Shown piece by piece: positions 1-5,323 of a stretch of DNA of 5,330 bases (the stretch's first letter is position 1; each line of letters begins with the position of its first letter). The notes beneath the pieces were generated by a model. It was not told where the DNA came from. It was given only the letters and a program-made list of their open reading frames with translations, and did no database searches. A program made the position numbers and the translations under genes. This DNA comes from Terriglobia bacterium. GTDB taxonomy: Bacteria > Acidobacteriota > Terriglobia > UBA7540. Location: positions 1 to 5,330 of the forward strand of contig JASHTO010000197.1 of assembly GCA_030040515.1 (NCBI GenBank). Direction: 5' to 3'.

Positions 1-378
1 CGCCTGTTGGTGGGCATTATGCAGGATTCGCCCCGCCACCTGGACGCGGCCAAGCTTCTGGAGATCGCCAAGCGGCGCGATCCGCGCATCGACCGCGCCA
101 CCGTGTATCGCACCATCGCGCTGCTGAAGGACTGTGGCCTGATCGACGAGCTCGACCTGATGCACCTGGAGGGCGAGAAGCACTATTACGAAGCCAAGAC
201 CAGCCGCGACCATTGCCACCTGGCGTGCTTCCACTGCGGCGCGATCATCGAATACGCCAGTCCGGCTTTTGAACGCCTCAAGAGGGAAATGGCGCAGCAG
301 GGAGACTTCGAGATTCGCGTCGTGCGGCTGGAGGTGGGCGGGTACTGCAAGCGCTGCCGGGCAAAGGCGGCAGCGTGA
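1..378 (+). CDS. Fur-family metal-dependent transcriptional regulator, 5' end cut off by the window
   Basis: This is a cytoplasmic DNA-binding repressor that senses a metal ion (Fe, Zn or Mn) or peroxide. Frame 1 is open from the first base to the TGA at 376-378, giving 125 visible residues; family members are about 135-150, so some 15-25 N-terminal residues are missing. The TTG at 7 and ATG at 19 are internal, not the real start. Numbering from base 1, the winged-helix part includes HLDAAKLL (13-20) and the recognition-helix motif RATVYRT (32-38). The dimerisation/metal domain follows with HCHLACFHCG (71-80) and a terminal CKRC (116-119). C76/C79/C116/C119 should form the structural Zn(Cys)4 site. 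By my alignment from memory to E. coli Fur, H13, E64, H71 and H73 match the regulatory metal ligands H33/E81/H88/H90. The Glu at position 64 argues against a canonical PerR, which has Asp there. Fur and Zur cannot be separated from sequence alone, so I give no symbol. Family membership is near certain. Confidence 0.95.
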   Translation, partial: RLLVGIMQDSPRHLDAAKLLEIAKRRDPRIDRATVYRTIALLKDCGLIDELDLMHLEGEKHYYEAKTSRDHCHLACFHCGAIIEYASPAFERLKREMAQQGDFEIRVVRLEVGGYCKRCRAKAAA

Positions 379-399
379 ACGCCCATATTTTTGGTTTTT
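352..399 (+). terminator. Weak candidate terminator at the end of the Fur-family gene
   Basis: A perfect 8-bp stem, CGCTGCCG (352-359) with CGGCAGCG (368-375), encloses an 8-base loop and covers the last codons up to the stop. Two T5 runs follow at 388-392 and 395-399. The gap of about 12 bases between stem and first T run is longer than in a canonical Rho-independent terminator. An alternative short stem (366-369 with 380-383) sits closer to the T run but is only 4 bp. Coding constraint could also explain the stem. This is a suggestion only. Confidence 0.3.
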
Positions 400-401
400 A
401 G

Positions 402-418
402 TTGCGACAATGTCGCAA
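402..418. promoter_or_regulatory. 17-bp odd palindrome with Fur-family operator geometry
   Basis: TTGCGACA-A-TGTCGCAA is a perfect 8-1-8 palindrome lying 24 bases after the Fur-family stop codon. Fur, Zur and PerR dimers typically bind odd palindromes of 7-1-7 to 9-1-9 shape, so the geometry fits. I do not recognise this exact sequence as a published box. It is a poor terminator: no T run follows on either strand, and the loop would have to open into the stem. No gene begins within 700 bases to its right, so its target is unclear. It could be a repeat or relic, or a site bound by an unrelated dimeric regulator. Confidence 0.4.
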
Positions 419-522
419 AAGTGGTGTCCGGCAAAGCGCGGGTGGTCGTTTGAGGAAGCGACGCGTTTTCTTTGAGGCTTTTGGGAATTTGCGTGATGGG
501 TCAGTTTCAAATCTCGGAGCAG

Positions 523-576
523 GGGCACCCCTCGCCCTGCGGCCCATAGCCTTCGGGCGACGGGTCGCGGGTGCCC
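523..576. repeat. Nested hairpin in the repeat core
   Basis: The outer arms GGGCACCC (523-530) and GGGTGCCC (569-576) pair perfectly over 8 bp. Inside them TCGCCC (532-537) pairs with GGGCGA (555-560). Together they form a two-level stem with an internal loop on the 3' side. It is part of the 484-652 element. Confidence 0.6.
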
Positions 577-585
577 TGGGTTTAA

Positions 586-606
586 GGGCAGGGACGAGCC
601 CTGCCC
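586..606. repeat. Perfect 8-bp GC-rich hairpin (GGGCAGGG/CCCTGCCC)
   Basis: GGGCAGGG (586-593) and CCCTGCCC (599-606) flank a 5-base loop, ACGAG, and are followed by CTAC. From general knowledge, hairpins of this 'GGGCAGGG...CCCTGCCCCTAC' kind occur as high-copy intergenic repeats in several phyla. A related, degraded form (GGGCAGCCCCTACC) recurs at about 691-704. No T run follows, so I do not call a terminator. Confidence 0.6.
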
Positions 607-656
607 CTACGGAATTTCAAACGGACCCACGACTGGAATTTGCAGTGATGGGGCGG

Positions 657-673
657 CGCCGCGAAAAGCGGCG
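657..673. repeat. Short perfect hairpin with GAAAA loop
   Basis: CGCCGC (657-662) pairs with GCGGCG (668-673) around the loop GAAAA. It lies just after the right direct repeat of the composite element and may be its outer part or a separate small palindrome. Confidence 0.5.
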
Positions 674-747
674 TTTGTCGGAAAAGGCCAGGGCAGCCCC
701 TACCGGGCAGCAGAAGGTGTGAAAAAAATCGACTCAAAAGAAAAACA

Positions 748-832
748 TCTCGCGCCCAGGCGCCAAGCATTGCGAAGCCAACAAAGGAAGTCGACCTGGT
801 GTGACTTGGTGTCTTTGCGCCTTGGCGTGAGA
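748..832. repeat. Large imperfect inverted repeat (85 bp)
   Basis: The left arm 748-767 and the reverse complement of the right arm 813-832 agree at 17 of 20 positions. Inside, AAGTC (788-792) pairs with GACTT (803-807), so the unit can fold as one long stem with internal loops. The right arm reads CTTTGCGCCTTGGCGTGAGA. From memory, sequences of this style are abundant intergenic repeats in many environmental bacteria, which makes a dispersed repeat the best reading. It does not code for protein and lacks a terminator T run immediately after the stem, although the AT-rich TTTATTTTTT follows at 836-845. Confidence 0.55.
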
Positions 833-881
833 CTGTTTATTTTTTCGCAGCTTCGGAGGCCCGTGCGACGAAACCCGCGCG

Positions 882-1000
882 TCACGCAAAGGTCGTGAGA
901 AAGAGTTGCAGGGCGTAGCGCAGTTTGACGTAGCGGCGGCTTTACGCCGCGATTCCGCCTGAGCGGGACGCCACTGCGATTACAGGCTGTGCCACAACCG
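882..1000. repeat. GC-rich palindrome cluster, probably a degraded dispersed repeat
   Basis: TCACG (882-886) pairs with CGTGA (894-898) around CAAAGGT. GCGGCG (933-938) pairs perfectly with CGCCGC (945-950) around GCTTTA. The stretch from about 930 to 1000, with its GTAGCGGCGG start, GCGGGACGCC centre and GGCTGTGCCACAAC end, looks to me like common intergenic repeat fragments of acidobacterial type, seen here without an intact outer inverted repeat. The family assignment is from memory and unverified; the two hairpins are directly visible. Confidence 0.4.
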
Positions 1001-1029
1001 AAGACGCTCGAATAGCTTGCAGAATAAGA

Positions 1030-1076
1030 ACGGTCCTCACGACGATACCTTGTAGCGAAGGGGTCGTGAGGACCGT
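1030..1076. repeat. Perfect 14-bp inverted repeat upstream of the receptor gene
   Basis: ACGGTCCTCACGAC (1030-1043) and GTCGTGAGGACCGT (1063-1076) are exact reverse complements separated by 19 bases. Within the spacer CCTT (1048-1051) can pair with AAGG (1058-1061), closing a GTAGCG loop. The structure ends about 75 bases before the receptor start and just before a candidate promoter. No T run follows, so it is not a standard terminator. It may be a dispersed repeat, a Rho-independent-like barrier to upstream transcription, or a binding site. The structure is certain; its role is unknown. Confidence 0.6.
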
Positions 1077-1079
1077 AAT

Positions 1080-1117
1080 CGACAACCTTGTCGGCTGGCG
1101 ACCGCTGGCATTATACC
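1080..1117 (+). promoter_or_regulatory. Weak candidate promoter with an overlapping 6-2-6 palindrome
   Basis: TTGTCG (1088-1093) and TATACC (1112-1117), separated by 18 bases, are a mediocre match (4 of 6 at each box) to sigma-70 -35 and -10 elements. A start near 1124 would leave a leader of about 28 bases before the receptor ATG. CGACAA-CC-TTGTCG (1080-1093) is a perfect palindrome covering the -35 box, a plausible place for a repressor. Both calls rest on short motifs. Confidence 0.3.
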
Positions 1118-1137
1118 GGAGCAGCCTCAAGGAATTC

Positions 1138-1142
1138 AGGAG
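1138..1142 (+). promoter_or_regulatory. Ribosome binding site of the receptor gene
   Basis: AGGAG ends 9 bases before the ATG at 1152. It is the only strong Shine-Dalgarno sequence near the three possible in-frame ATGs (1152, 1173, 1209), so it decides the start at 1152. Confidence 0.75.
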
Positions 1143-1151
1143 AAAAACCGC

Positions 1152-4100
1152 ATGGCTGAAATCCGGTCTGGAATGAGTCGTTTATCTCGTTTTACCGCAC
1201 GTTCTACCATGAAAATCCAATCCCACAAATTGCCAACCGGGGTCTTCACGTTGGTTCTTGGAATGGCGATCCTCTTCTCGTGGTTGGAAGTTTCCCTCTG
1301 GGCGAGCGTGGGAGGGAGCATCTCGGGGACCGTGACGGACGTGAGCGGCGGGGTTATCCCCAAGGCAACCGTCAAGGTCACGAACCTCGATACCGGCATC
1401 CCGCAAACCACTTCGAGTGATGCGCAAGGTTTCTATTCCTTCCCCAATCTTCAGGTGGGCCACTATGCCTGGGAGGTTGATAGTCCCGGTCTTCGACCTT
1501 ACCGACGCACGGGAATCGAGGTGGACGCCAACGGCGCGTTGACGCTTGATGCCGTGCTGTCGGTGGGAACAAGGCTCGACACCGTCACGGTGGTGGAGAA
1601 CCCACTCCATGTTGAAACCACCAGCACGCAGGCGGGAGAAGTCATCGACGGGACGCGGATGACCTCTGTCCCTCTGAACGGGCGGAGTTTCACCGACCTG
1701 CTGGCGCTGCAGCCCGGCGTCGTCCCGGTCACATCGATCACCTCCGAAACGGTGCAAGACGTCGGCGCCAGTGTGCTTTCTCCCTCCGGGGACCTCAATC
1801 CCGGCACGATTTCCATCAACGGCCAGCGGGAGTTTGCCAACAGTTTTCTGGTGAATGGCAGTGACGTGGAAGAGGACGTCAACATGGGAGCGGCGATTAT
1901 TCCCAATCTGGACTCCATCGCCGAGTTCCGGATTCTCACCAACAGCTTCGACGCGGAGTATGGCGAGTTCAGCGGTGGGCAGATCAATGTTGTGACGAAA
2001 TCAGGAAGCAATGTCTTCCATGGCGATGCGTTTGAATTCCTGCGGAACACCAATCTTGACGCACGCAACTTTTTTTCTCCCACGCGCGGCGCCTTCAATC
2101 AGAACCAGTTCGGAGGAACGTTTGGCGGTCCCGTTCGAAAGAACAAGATTTTCTTTTTCGGGGATTATCAGGGAACGAGGTCAACCCAGGGGATCGATTC
2201 GGGACAGATCCCCGTCCCCTCGCTCGCGGACCGAACCGGCAACCTCTCCGACCTGGCCGGTTCCTTCACCACCACGGACGCCAGCGGAAATACTATTCCC
2301 ACGACCGTGAGTGGTCCTTATTGGGCCAGCCTGCTTTCCCAGGAACTGGGTTATCCCGTCGCGGCGGGCGAACCTTACTACACTGCCGGCTGCACGGCCG
2401 CAACCTGCGTCTTACCCGGGGCCACGATTCCTCGGAGCGCCTGGCCCGCGCCGGCAACGGATTTGCTGCAGTACATTCCCACGCCGAATAACGCGAACGG
2501 CACGTTCTCAACCTCATCGTACAGCCAGACCTTGCGAGATGATAAAGGCGGATATCGGGCGGACGCGAATACGCGCTGGGGTCTGCTGACCGCCTACGAT
2601 TTCCTCGACAACTGGTCGCAGAACAATCCCTACCCGCTCGCGCAAGGCGGAGCGAACGTTCCCGGGTTCAACGCTCTTTATACCGGCCGCGCGCAGTTGC
2701 TCGATCTGGGCGGCACCAAAGCGCTCAGCCCGACCGCCGTGAATGAATTCCACTTCAGCTCGATGCGCGATGCCAACGACCTGGGCAAGCCCGTGGGAGG
2801 ATTGGGTGTGAGCCTTGCCTCGCAGGGCTTCGAAGTGGGCCCGGGAACCCCCGGAATCGTGGCGCTCTCGCCCAAGACCGAAGGAGTGGAGAGTGTGGGC
2901 TTTAACAGCTTCACGATGGGCACCAACACCAACGAGCTGAACCAGATTGGCAATACGTTTCAGTGGCTCGACAATTTCTCGAAGGTGATCGGCACCCACA
3001 CGATCAAAGCGGGCGGTGAATTTCACTACGATCAAGTCAACGTGAACGCCATTGCCCAGTTCAACGGCAGCTTTCTCTTCTTTGGAACGGAAACGGGCTC
3101 GGACTTTGCCGACTTTCTGCTGGGCATTCCCAGCCAGTACAACCAGAGCCAGTTGCAGGCGTTTTACGGTCGTAACAAATATGTCGGCTTATATGGGCAG
3201 GATAGCTGGCGACTGAAGCGCGATCTCACGCTCAACTACGGCGTGCGCTGGGACCGGATCGAGCCGTGGTATGAAAAATACAATCAAATCGCCACGTTCA
3301 AACCGGGCGTTGCGTCGGTGGTTTTTCCAGGCGCTCCCGCCGGGATTCTTTACCCGACCGATCCGGGAGTGCCGCGCACGCTGGCACCGCCCGGCGATCA
3401 TGATTTCGCTCCGCGCATCGGACTGGCCTACGCGCCCAGCGCCTCCGGGGACGGCATCCTCGGCAAACTCGTGGGCGGTCCCGGGAAGACGAGTATTCGG
3501 GCCAGCTACGGAATGTTCTACACGGCGATCGAAGCTCTCACCATCGGCGTGATGAGCGCCAACGCTCCGTATGGCACAACGTACACCAGCCCCGCCCCGC
3601 CGCTGTTTGCCACACCATTTGTGAGCGCGGCGAGCGGCCAGAATCTCGGCCAGTATTTTCCCGTCACCCTGGCGCCGCTCGATACCAGCGCCAGTCACCC
3701 CGATCCCGACATCAACTGGGCGCAGTTTGAGCCCGTGACCGGGCTTCCGAACTACCCCACGACCAATCACATTCCCTACACCGAAGAGTACATGTTTTCG
3801 CTCGAGCGCGGGGTGGGCAATCATACGGTACTGAGTGTGAATTACGTCGGAACCCAGGGGCATCGGCTTCTGGTGCTCGATGAGGCCAACCCGGGAGATC
3901 CTTCGCTGTGTCTATTCCTGAGCGATCCTTCCAATCTCGCCTCCGGCCAAACTCCCTGCGGACCTTTCGGCGAAGACAGCACTTACATCACTTCCACCGG
4001 CCAGGTGTACAACGGCACGCGAGGGCCGCTGGGCTCGAACTTTGGCAGCAACGCCAATCAGGCGACCATGGGAACCTCACACTACAATTCCTTACAGGTC

Positions 4101-4793
4101 ATGGTCCGGCACGCCAGCAAACGCCTGAATGTGCTGGCCGGATACACCTTCAGCAAGTCCGAGGACCAGTCCTCGAACGTCGGGGAAGAAGTGAATCCCT
4201 TTGATCCAGGGCTGAGCCGGGGCTTATCCGCCTTTGATGTGCGGCAGAACTTTGTGGTGAGCTATAGCTACGAAATTCCCTTTGAACGTCTGTTCCGTGC
4301 CCCCAACCGCTGGACGCAAGGCTGGGAAGTCTCCGGCATCACTCACTTCAGCACGGGCCTTCCCGTGACCCTCGTGAATTACGGTGACAATTCCCTGATT
4401 GGAGCAGAACCGAACGGCATCAACAACTATGGTGTGGACGAACCGGATTATTCCGGCGGCCCGCTTGACCTCCACCACAATCCCCGCAACGGGCAGTCTT
4501 ATTTCAACACGGGCATGTTCAGCGAGAATGCCCTGGGCTCGCCGGGAACCGCCGGCCGGCGCTTCTTCTCGGGCCCTGGCATGAACAATTTCGACATGGC
4601 CCTCCTCAAAAACCTGCGTCTGACCGAATCGAAGTCACTTCAGGTGCGCCTCGAAGCTTTTGACGTGTTCAATCACGCGCAATTCTTCGGGCCGCAAGCG
4701 GTGGATGGCAACATCGCGAGCGCCACCTTCGATCAGGTGATCAACGCCGCCGCCCCCCGCCTTGTGCAGTTGGGCGCGAAATTCCTGTTTTGA
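1152..4793 (+). CDS. Oar-like TonB-dependent outer-membrane receptor with N-terminal carboxypeptidase regulatory-like domain
   Basis: This is an outer-membrane beta-barrel that should import a large or scarce substrate using TonB-ExbBD energy; the substrate cannot be read from the sequence. It has 1213 residues, within the 1000-1250 usual for this family. The N-terminus is basic (1-29), followed by a hydrophobic segment (31-50) with likely signal cleavage after A51. A regulatory-like beta-sandwich follows (about 54-136: GSISGTVTDVSGGVIPKATV, then GFYSFPNL). DTVTVVE at 143-149 resembles a TonB box. The plug covers about 160-345, with VPLNGRSF (173-180), ISINGQR (220-226) and GGQINVVTKSGSN (275-287). 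Barrel landmarks are YGQDSWRL (681-688), LTLNYGVRWD (692-701), IRASYGMFY (782-790), SVNYVGTQGHRL (895-906), YTFSKSEDQ (998-1006) and EAFDVFNHAQF (1168-1178). It ends in a barrel-type C-terminal Phe (AKFLF). Two Cys pairs (C414/C418, C920/C936) lie in probable loops. M20 is an alternative start giving a more standard signal peptide, but it lacks a good ribosome site. The gene is intact with no frameshift. Confidence 0.95.
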   Translation: MAEIRSGMSRLSRFTARSTMKIQSHKLPTGVFTLVLGMAILFSWLEVSLWASVGGSISGTVTDVSGGVIPKATVKVTNLDTGIPQTTSSDAQGFYSFPNLQVGHYAWEVDSPGLRPYRRTGIEVDANGALTLDAVLSVGTRLDTVTVVENPLHVETTSTQAGEVIDGTRMTSVPLNGRSFTDLLALQPGVVPVTSITSETVQDVGASVLSPSGDLNPGTISINGQREFANSFLVNGSDVEEDVNMGAAIIPNLDSIAEFRILTNSFDAEYGEFSGGQINVVTKSGSNVFHGDAFEFLRNTNLDARNFFSPTRGAFNQNQFGGTFGGPVRKNKIFFFGDYQGTRSTQGIDSGQIPVPSLADRTGNLSDLAGSFTTTDASGNTIPTTVSGPYWASLLSQELGYPVAAGEPYYTAGCTAATCVLPGATIPRSAWPAPATDLLQYIPTPNNANGTFSTSSYSQTLRDDKGGYRADANTRWGLLTAYDFLDNWSQNNPYPLAQGGANVPGFNALYTGRAQLLDLGGTKALSPTAVNEFHFSSMRDANDLGKPVGGLGVSLASQGFEVGPGTPGIVALSPKTEGVESVGFNSFTMGTNTNELNQIGNTFQWLDNFSKVIGTHTIKAGGEFHYDQVNVNAIAQFNGSFLFFGTETGSDFADFLLGIPSQYNQSQLQAFYGRNKYVGLYGQDSWRLKRDLTLNYGVRWDRIEPWYEKYNQIATFKPGVASVVFPGAPAGILYPTDPGVPRTLAPPGDHDFAPRIGLAYAPSASGDGILGKLVGGPGKTSIRASYGMFYTAIEALTIGVMSANAPYGTTYTSPAPPLFATPFVSAASGQNLGQYFPVTLAPLDTSASHPDPDINWAQFEPVTGLPNYPTTNHIPYTEEYMFSLERGVGNHTVLSVNYVGTQGHRLLVLDEANPGDPSLCLFLSDPSNLASGQTPCGPFGEDSTYITSTGQVYNGTRGPLGSNFGSNANQATMGTSHYNSLQVMVRHASKRLNVLAGYTFSKSEDQSSNVGEEVNPFDPGLSRGLSAFDVRQNFVVSYSYEIPFERLFRAPNRWTQGWEVSGITHFSTGLPVTLVNYGDNSLIGAEPNGINNYGVDEPDYSGGPLDLHHNPRNGQSYFNTGMFSENALGSPGTAGRRFFSGPGMNNFDMALLKNLRLTESKSLQVRLEAFDVFNHAQFFGPQAVDGNIASATFDQVINAAAPRLVQLGAKFLF

Positions 4794-4797
4794 GGAG
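4793..4797 (+). promoter_or_regulatory. Ribosome binding site overlapping the receptor stop codon
   Basis: AGGAG begins at the last base of the receptor's TGA and ends 7 bases before the ATG at 4805. The arrangement supports translational coupling and chooses ATG 4805 over the in-frame TTG at 4790. Confidence 0.75.
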
Positions 4798-4804
4798 AGC
4801 CACC

Positions 4805-5323
4805 ATGAGACTTAATTTTCGACAATCCCGAAATCGCCAACAGAGTTCCTTCGCGCCCTCGCGACTCCTGCGCCAGCCGCTCTTCCGCGCGGCGTTCTTT
4901 CTCTTCTGCGCGCTGGCGGCATTCAGCTTGACAGCTCCCGATGTTCAAATTGATCTCCCCCCGCAACTCGCCACTCACGCCCGCGCCCAAGCTACGTTCA
5001 AGATTCCGTATCCGTTTCAGGCTGCGGACTTGAAGCTTCCCAAGGACGAATATCGATTCGCGCCGAAGGATGCCGGGCATCTGACGCTGCGGCAGGAATC
5101 AGAAGATCGCGTAAACCGTTTCAAGCGCACTCGGTTCGTGAAAAATACTCGAGTAGTCAACCCCCTCCAGCAATGGATGTCCTACGGTCCGATTCGCAAT
5201 CCAAAACGAGAACGTTCTCAATGCCCCGGAAAACGAATTGCTCAAATGTCTCATAGGAGTGGTGAAGGGGAAAGTTGTCAGCTTTCACTTCTCTTCACTC
5301 CCTTTCCCTTTCCTCTACTATAA
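4805..5323 (+). CDS. Small exported protein of acidobacterial type, co-transcribed with the receptor; C-terminal half doubtful
   Basis: The frame gives 172 residues. The start at 4805 is set by an AGGAG site 7 bases upstream, and the gap from the receptor stop is only 11 bases, so both genes are probably on one mRNA. The N-terminus is basic and long (1-28), then hydrophobic (AAFFLFCALAAFSLTAP, 29-45). A likely signal peptidase site is ARA|Q at 59-62. The mature part begins ATFKIPYPFQ (63-72), then LKLPKDEYRF (76-85) and HLTLRQES (92-99). I recognise this pattern, from memory, in small secreted acidobacterial proteins of unknown function, where it opens a beta-rich domain. After about residue 100 the sequence turns basic and irregular (RFKRTRFVKN, then NPKRERSQCPGKR) and ends in low-complexity LLFTPFPFPLL, unlike any domain I know. 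A frameshift or gene decay near 5100-5120 would explain this; neither other frame restores an obvious continuation. A periplasmic or secreted role alongside the receptor is an inference. Confidence 0.6.
   Translation: MRLNFRQSRNRQQSSFAPSRLLRQPLFRAAFFLFCALAAFSLTAPDVQIDLPPQLATHARAQATFKIPYPFQAADLKLPKDEYRFAPKDAGHLTLRQESEDRVNRFKRTRFVKNTRVVNPLQQWMSYGPIRNPKRERSQCPGKRIAQMSHRSGEGESCQLSLLFTPFPFPLL
5256..5301. repeat. Imperfect hairpin overlapping the end of the last reading frame
   Basis: GGAGTG (5256-5261) pairs with CACTCC (5296-5301), and GAAAG (5270-5274) with CTTTC (5282-5286), leaving unpaired bases between. A pyrimidine-rich tract (CTTTCCCTTTCCTCT, 5302-5316) follows. It could be a weak terminator for the receptor operon, which would mean the true coding region ends earlier than 5323. 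The T content is too low for a confident call. Confidence 0.25.

Larger units (their letters stand above)
484..652. repeat. Composite palindromic repeat element with imperfect terminal inverted repeats and flanking direct repeats
   Basis: Bases 497-512 and 614-629 form a 16-nt terminal inverted repeat that matches at 14 of 16 positions, bounding a 133-bp core. In addition, 484-500 and 635-652 are direct repeats (GGAATTTGC, then GTGATGGG) that differ only by one inserted A. The core contains two strong hairpins, listed separately. No protein is encoded. The size, palindromic core and terminal inverted repeats resemble a MITE-like or REP/BIME-like dispersed element. The direct repeats are long for a target-site duplication, and the left one overlaps the inverted repeat, so a duplicated internal module is equally possible. 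Copy number elsewhere in the genome is unknown. Confidence 0.55.
379..1151. other. Gene-free spacer packed with palindromic repeats
   Basis: This 773-base stretch has no open frame with a convincing start, codon pattern or recognisable protein; the short frames present run straight through repeats. It holds, in order, a 17-bp palindrome, a composite element with imperfect terminal inverted repeats, several GC-rich hairpins, a large hairpin, a 14-bp perfect inverted repeat and a weak promoter region. Each is listed separately. The stretches 419-483, 833-881 and 1001-1029 show nothing I can name; 721-746 is simply A-rich. Such spacers usually collect dispersed intergenic repeats, which is how I read it. 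Confidence 0.75.

Noticed and set aside
402..418. Reading the 17-bp palindrome as a Rho-independent terminator
   Set aside because: The loop would be one base unless the stem opens, the stem is only moderately GC-rich, and no T run follows on either strand.
402..722. 106-residue open frame on the + strand after the Fur-family gene
   Set aside because: It runs through the 402-418 palindrome and the composite repeat, has no ribosome site, and its Arg/Ala/Gly-rich product is typical of chance GC-rich frames.
976..995. Resemblance of GCGATTACAGGCTGTGCCAC to the human Alu 'GATTACAGG...GCCAC' segment, suggesting contamination
   Set aside because: The match is short and broken, and the flanking sequence is bacterial intergenic repeat, so it is coincidence.
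942..1130. 62-residue open frame on the - strand upstream of the receptor
   Set aside because: It lies within repeat sequence and the 14-bp inverted repeat and shows no protein-like features.
379..1151. CRISPR array, tRNA or other structured RNA gene in the long spacer
   Set aside because: There are no regularly spaced direct repeats, no cloverleaf or TTCGA-type T-arm with a matching acceptor stem, and no riboswitch core I can recognise. The palindromes are better read as dispersed repeats.
3189..3863. 224-residue open frame on the - strand inside the receptor gene
   Set aside because: It is fully antisense to conserved barrel sequence; the receptor frame has clear family motifs throughout, so this is a GC-rich shadow. 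The same holds for the - strand frames at 1182-1757, 1499-2098 and 2514-3035.
4790..4807. Start of the last gene at the TTG overlapping the receptor stop
   Set aside because: The AGGAG at 4793-4797 is correctly placed for ATG 4805 and lies downstream of the TTG, so it cannot serve it.
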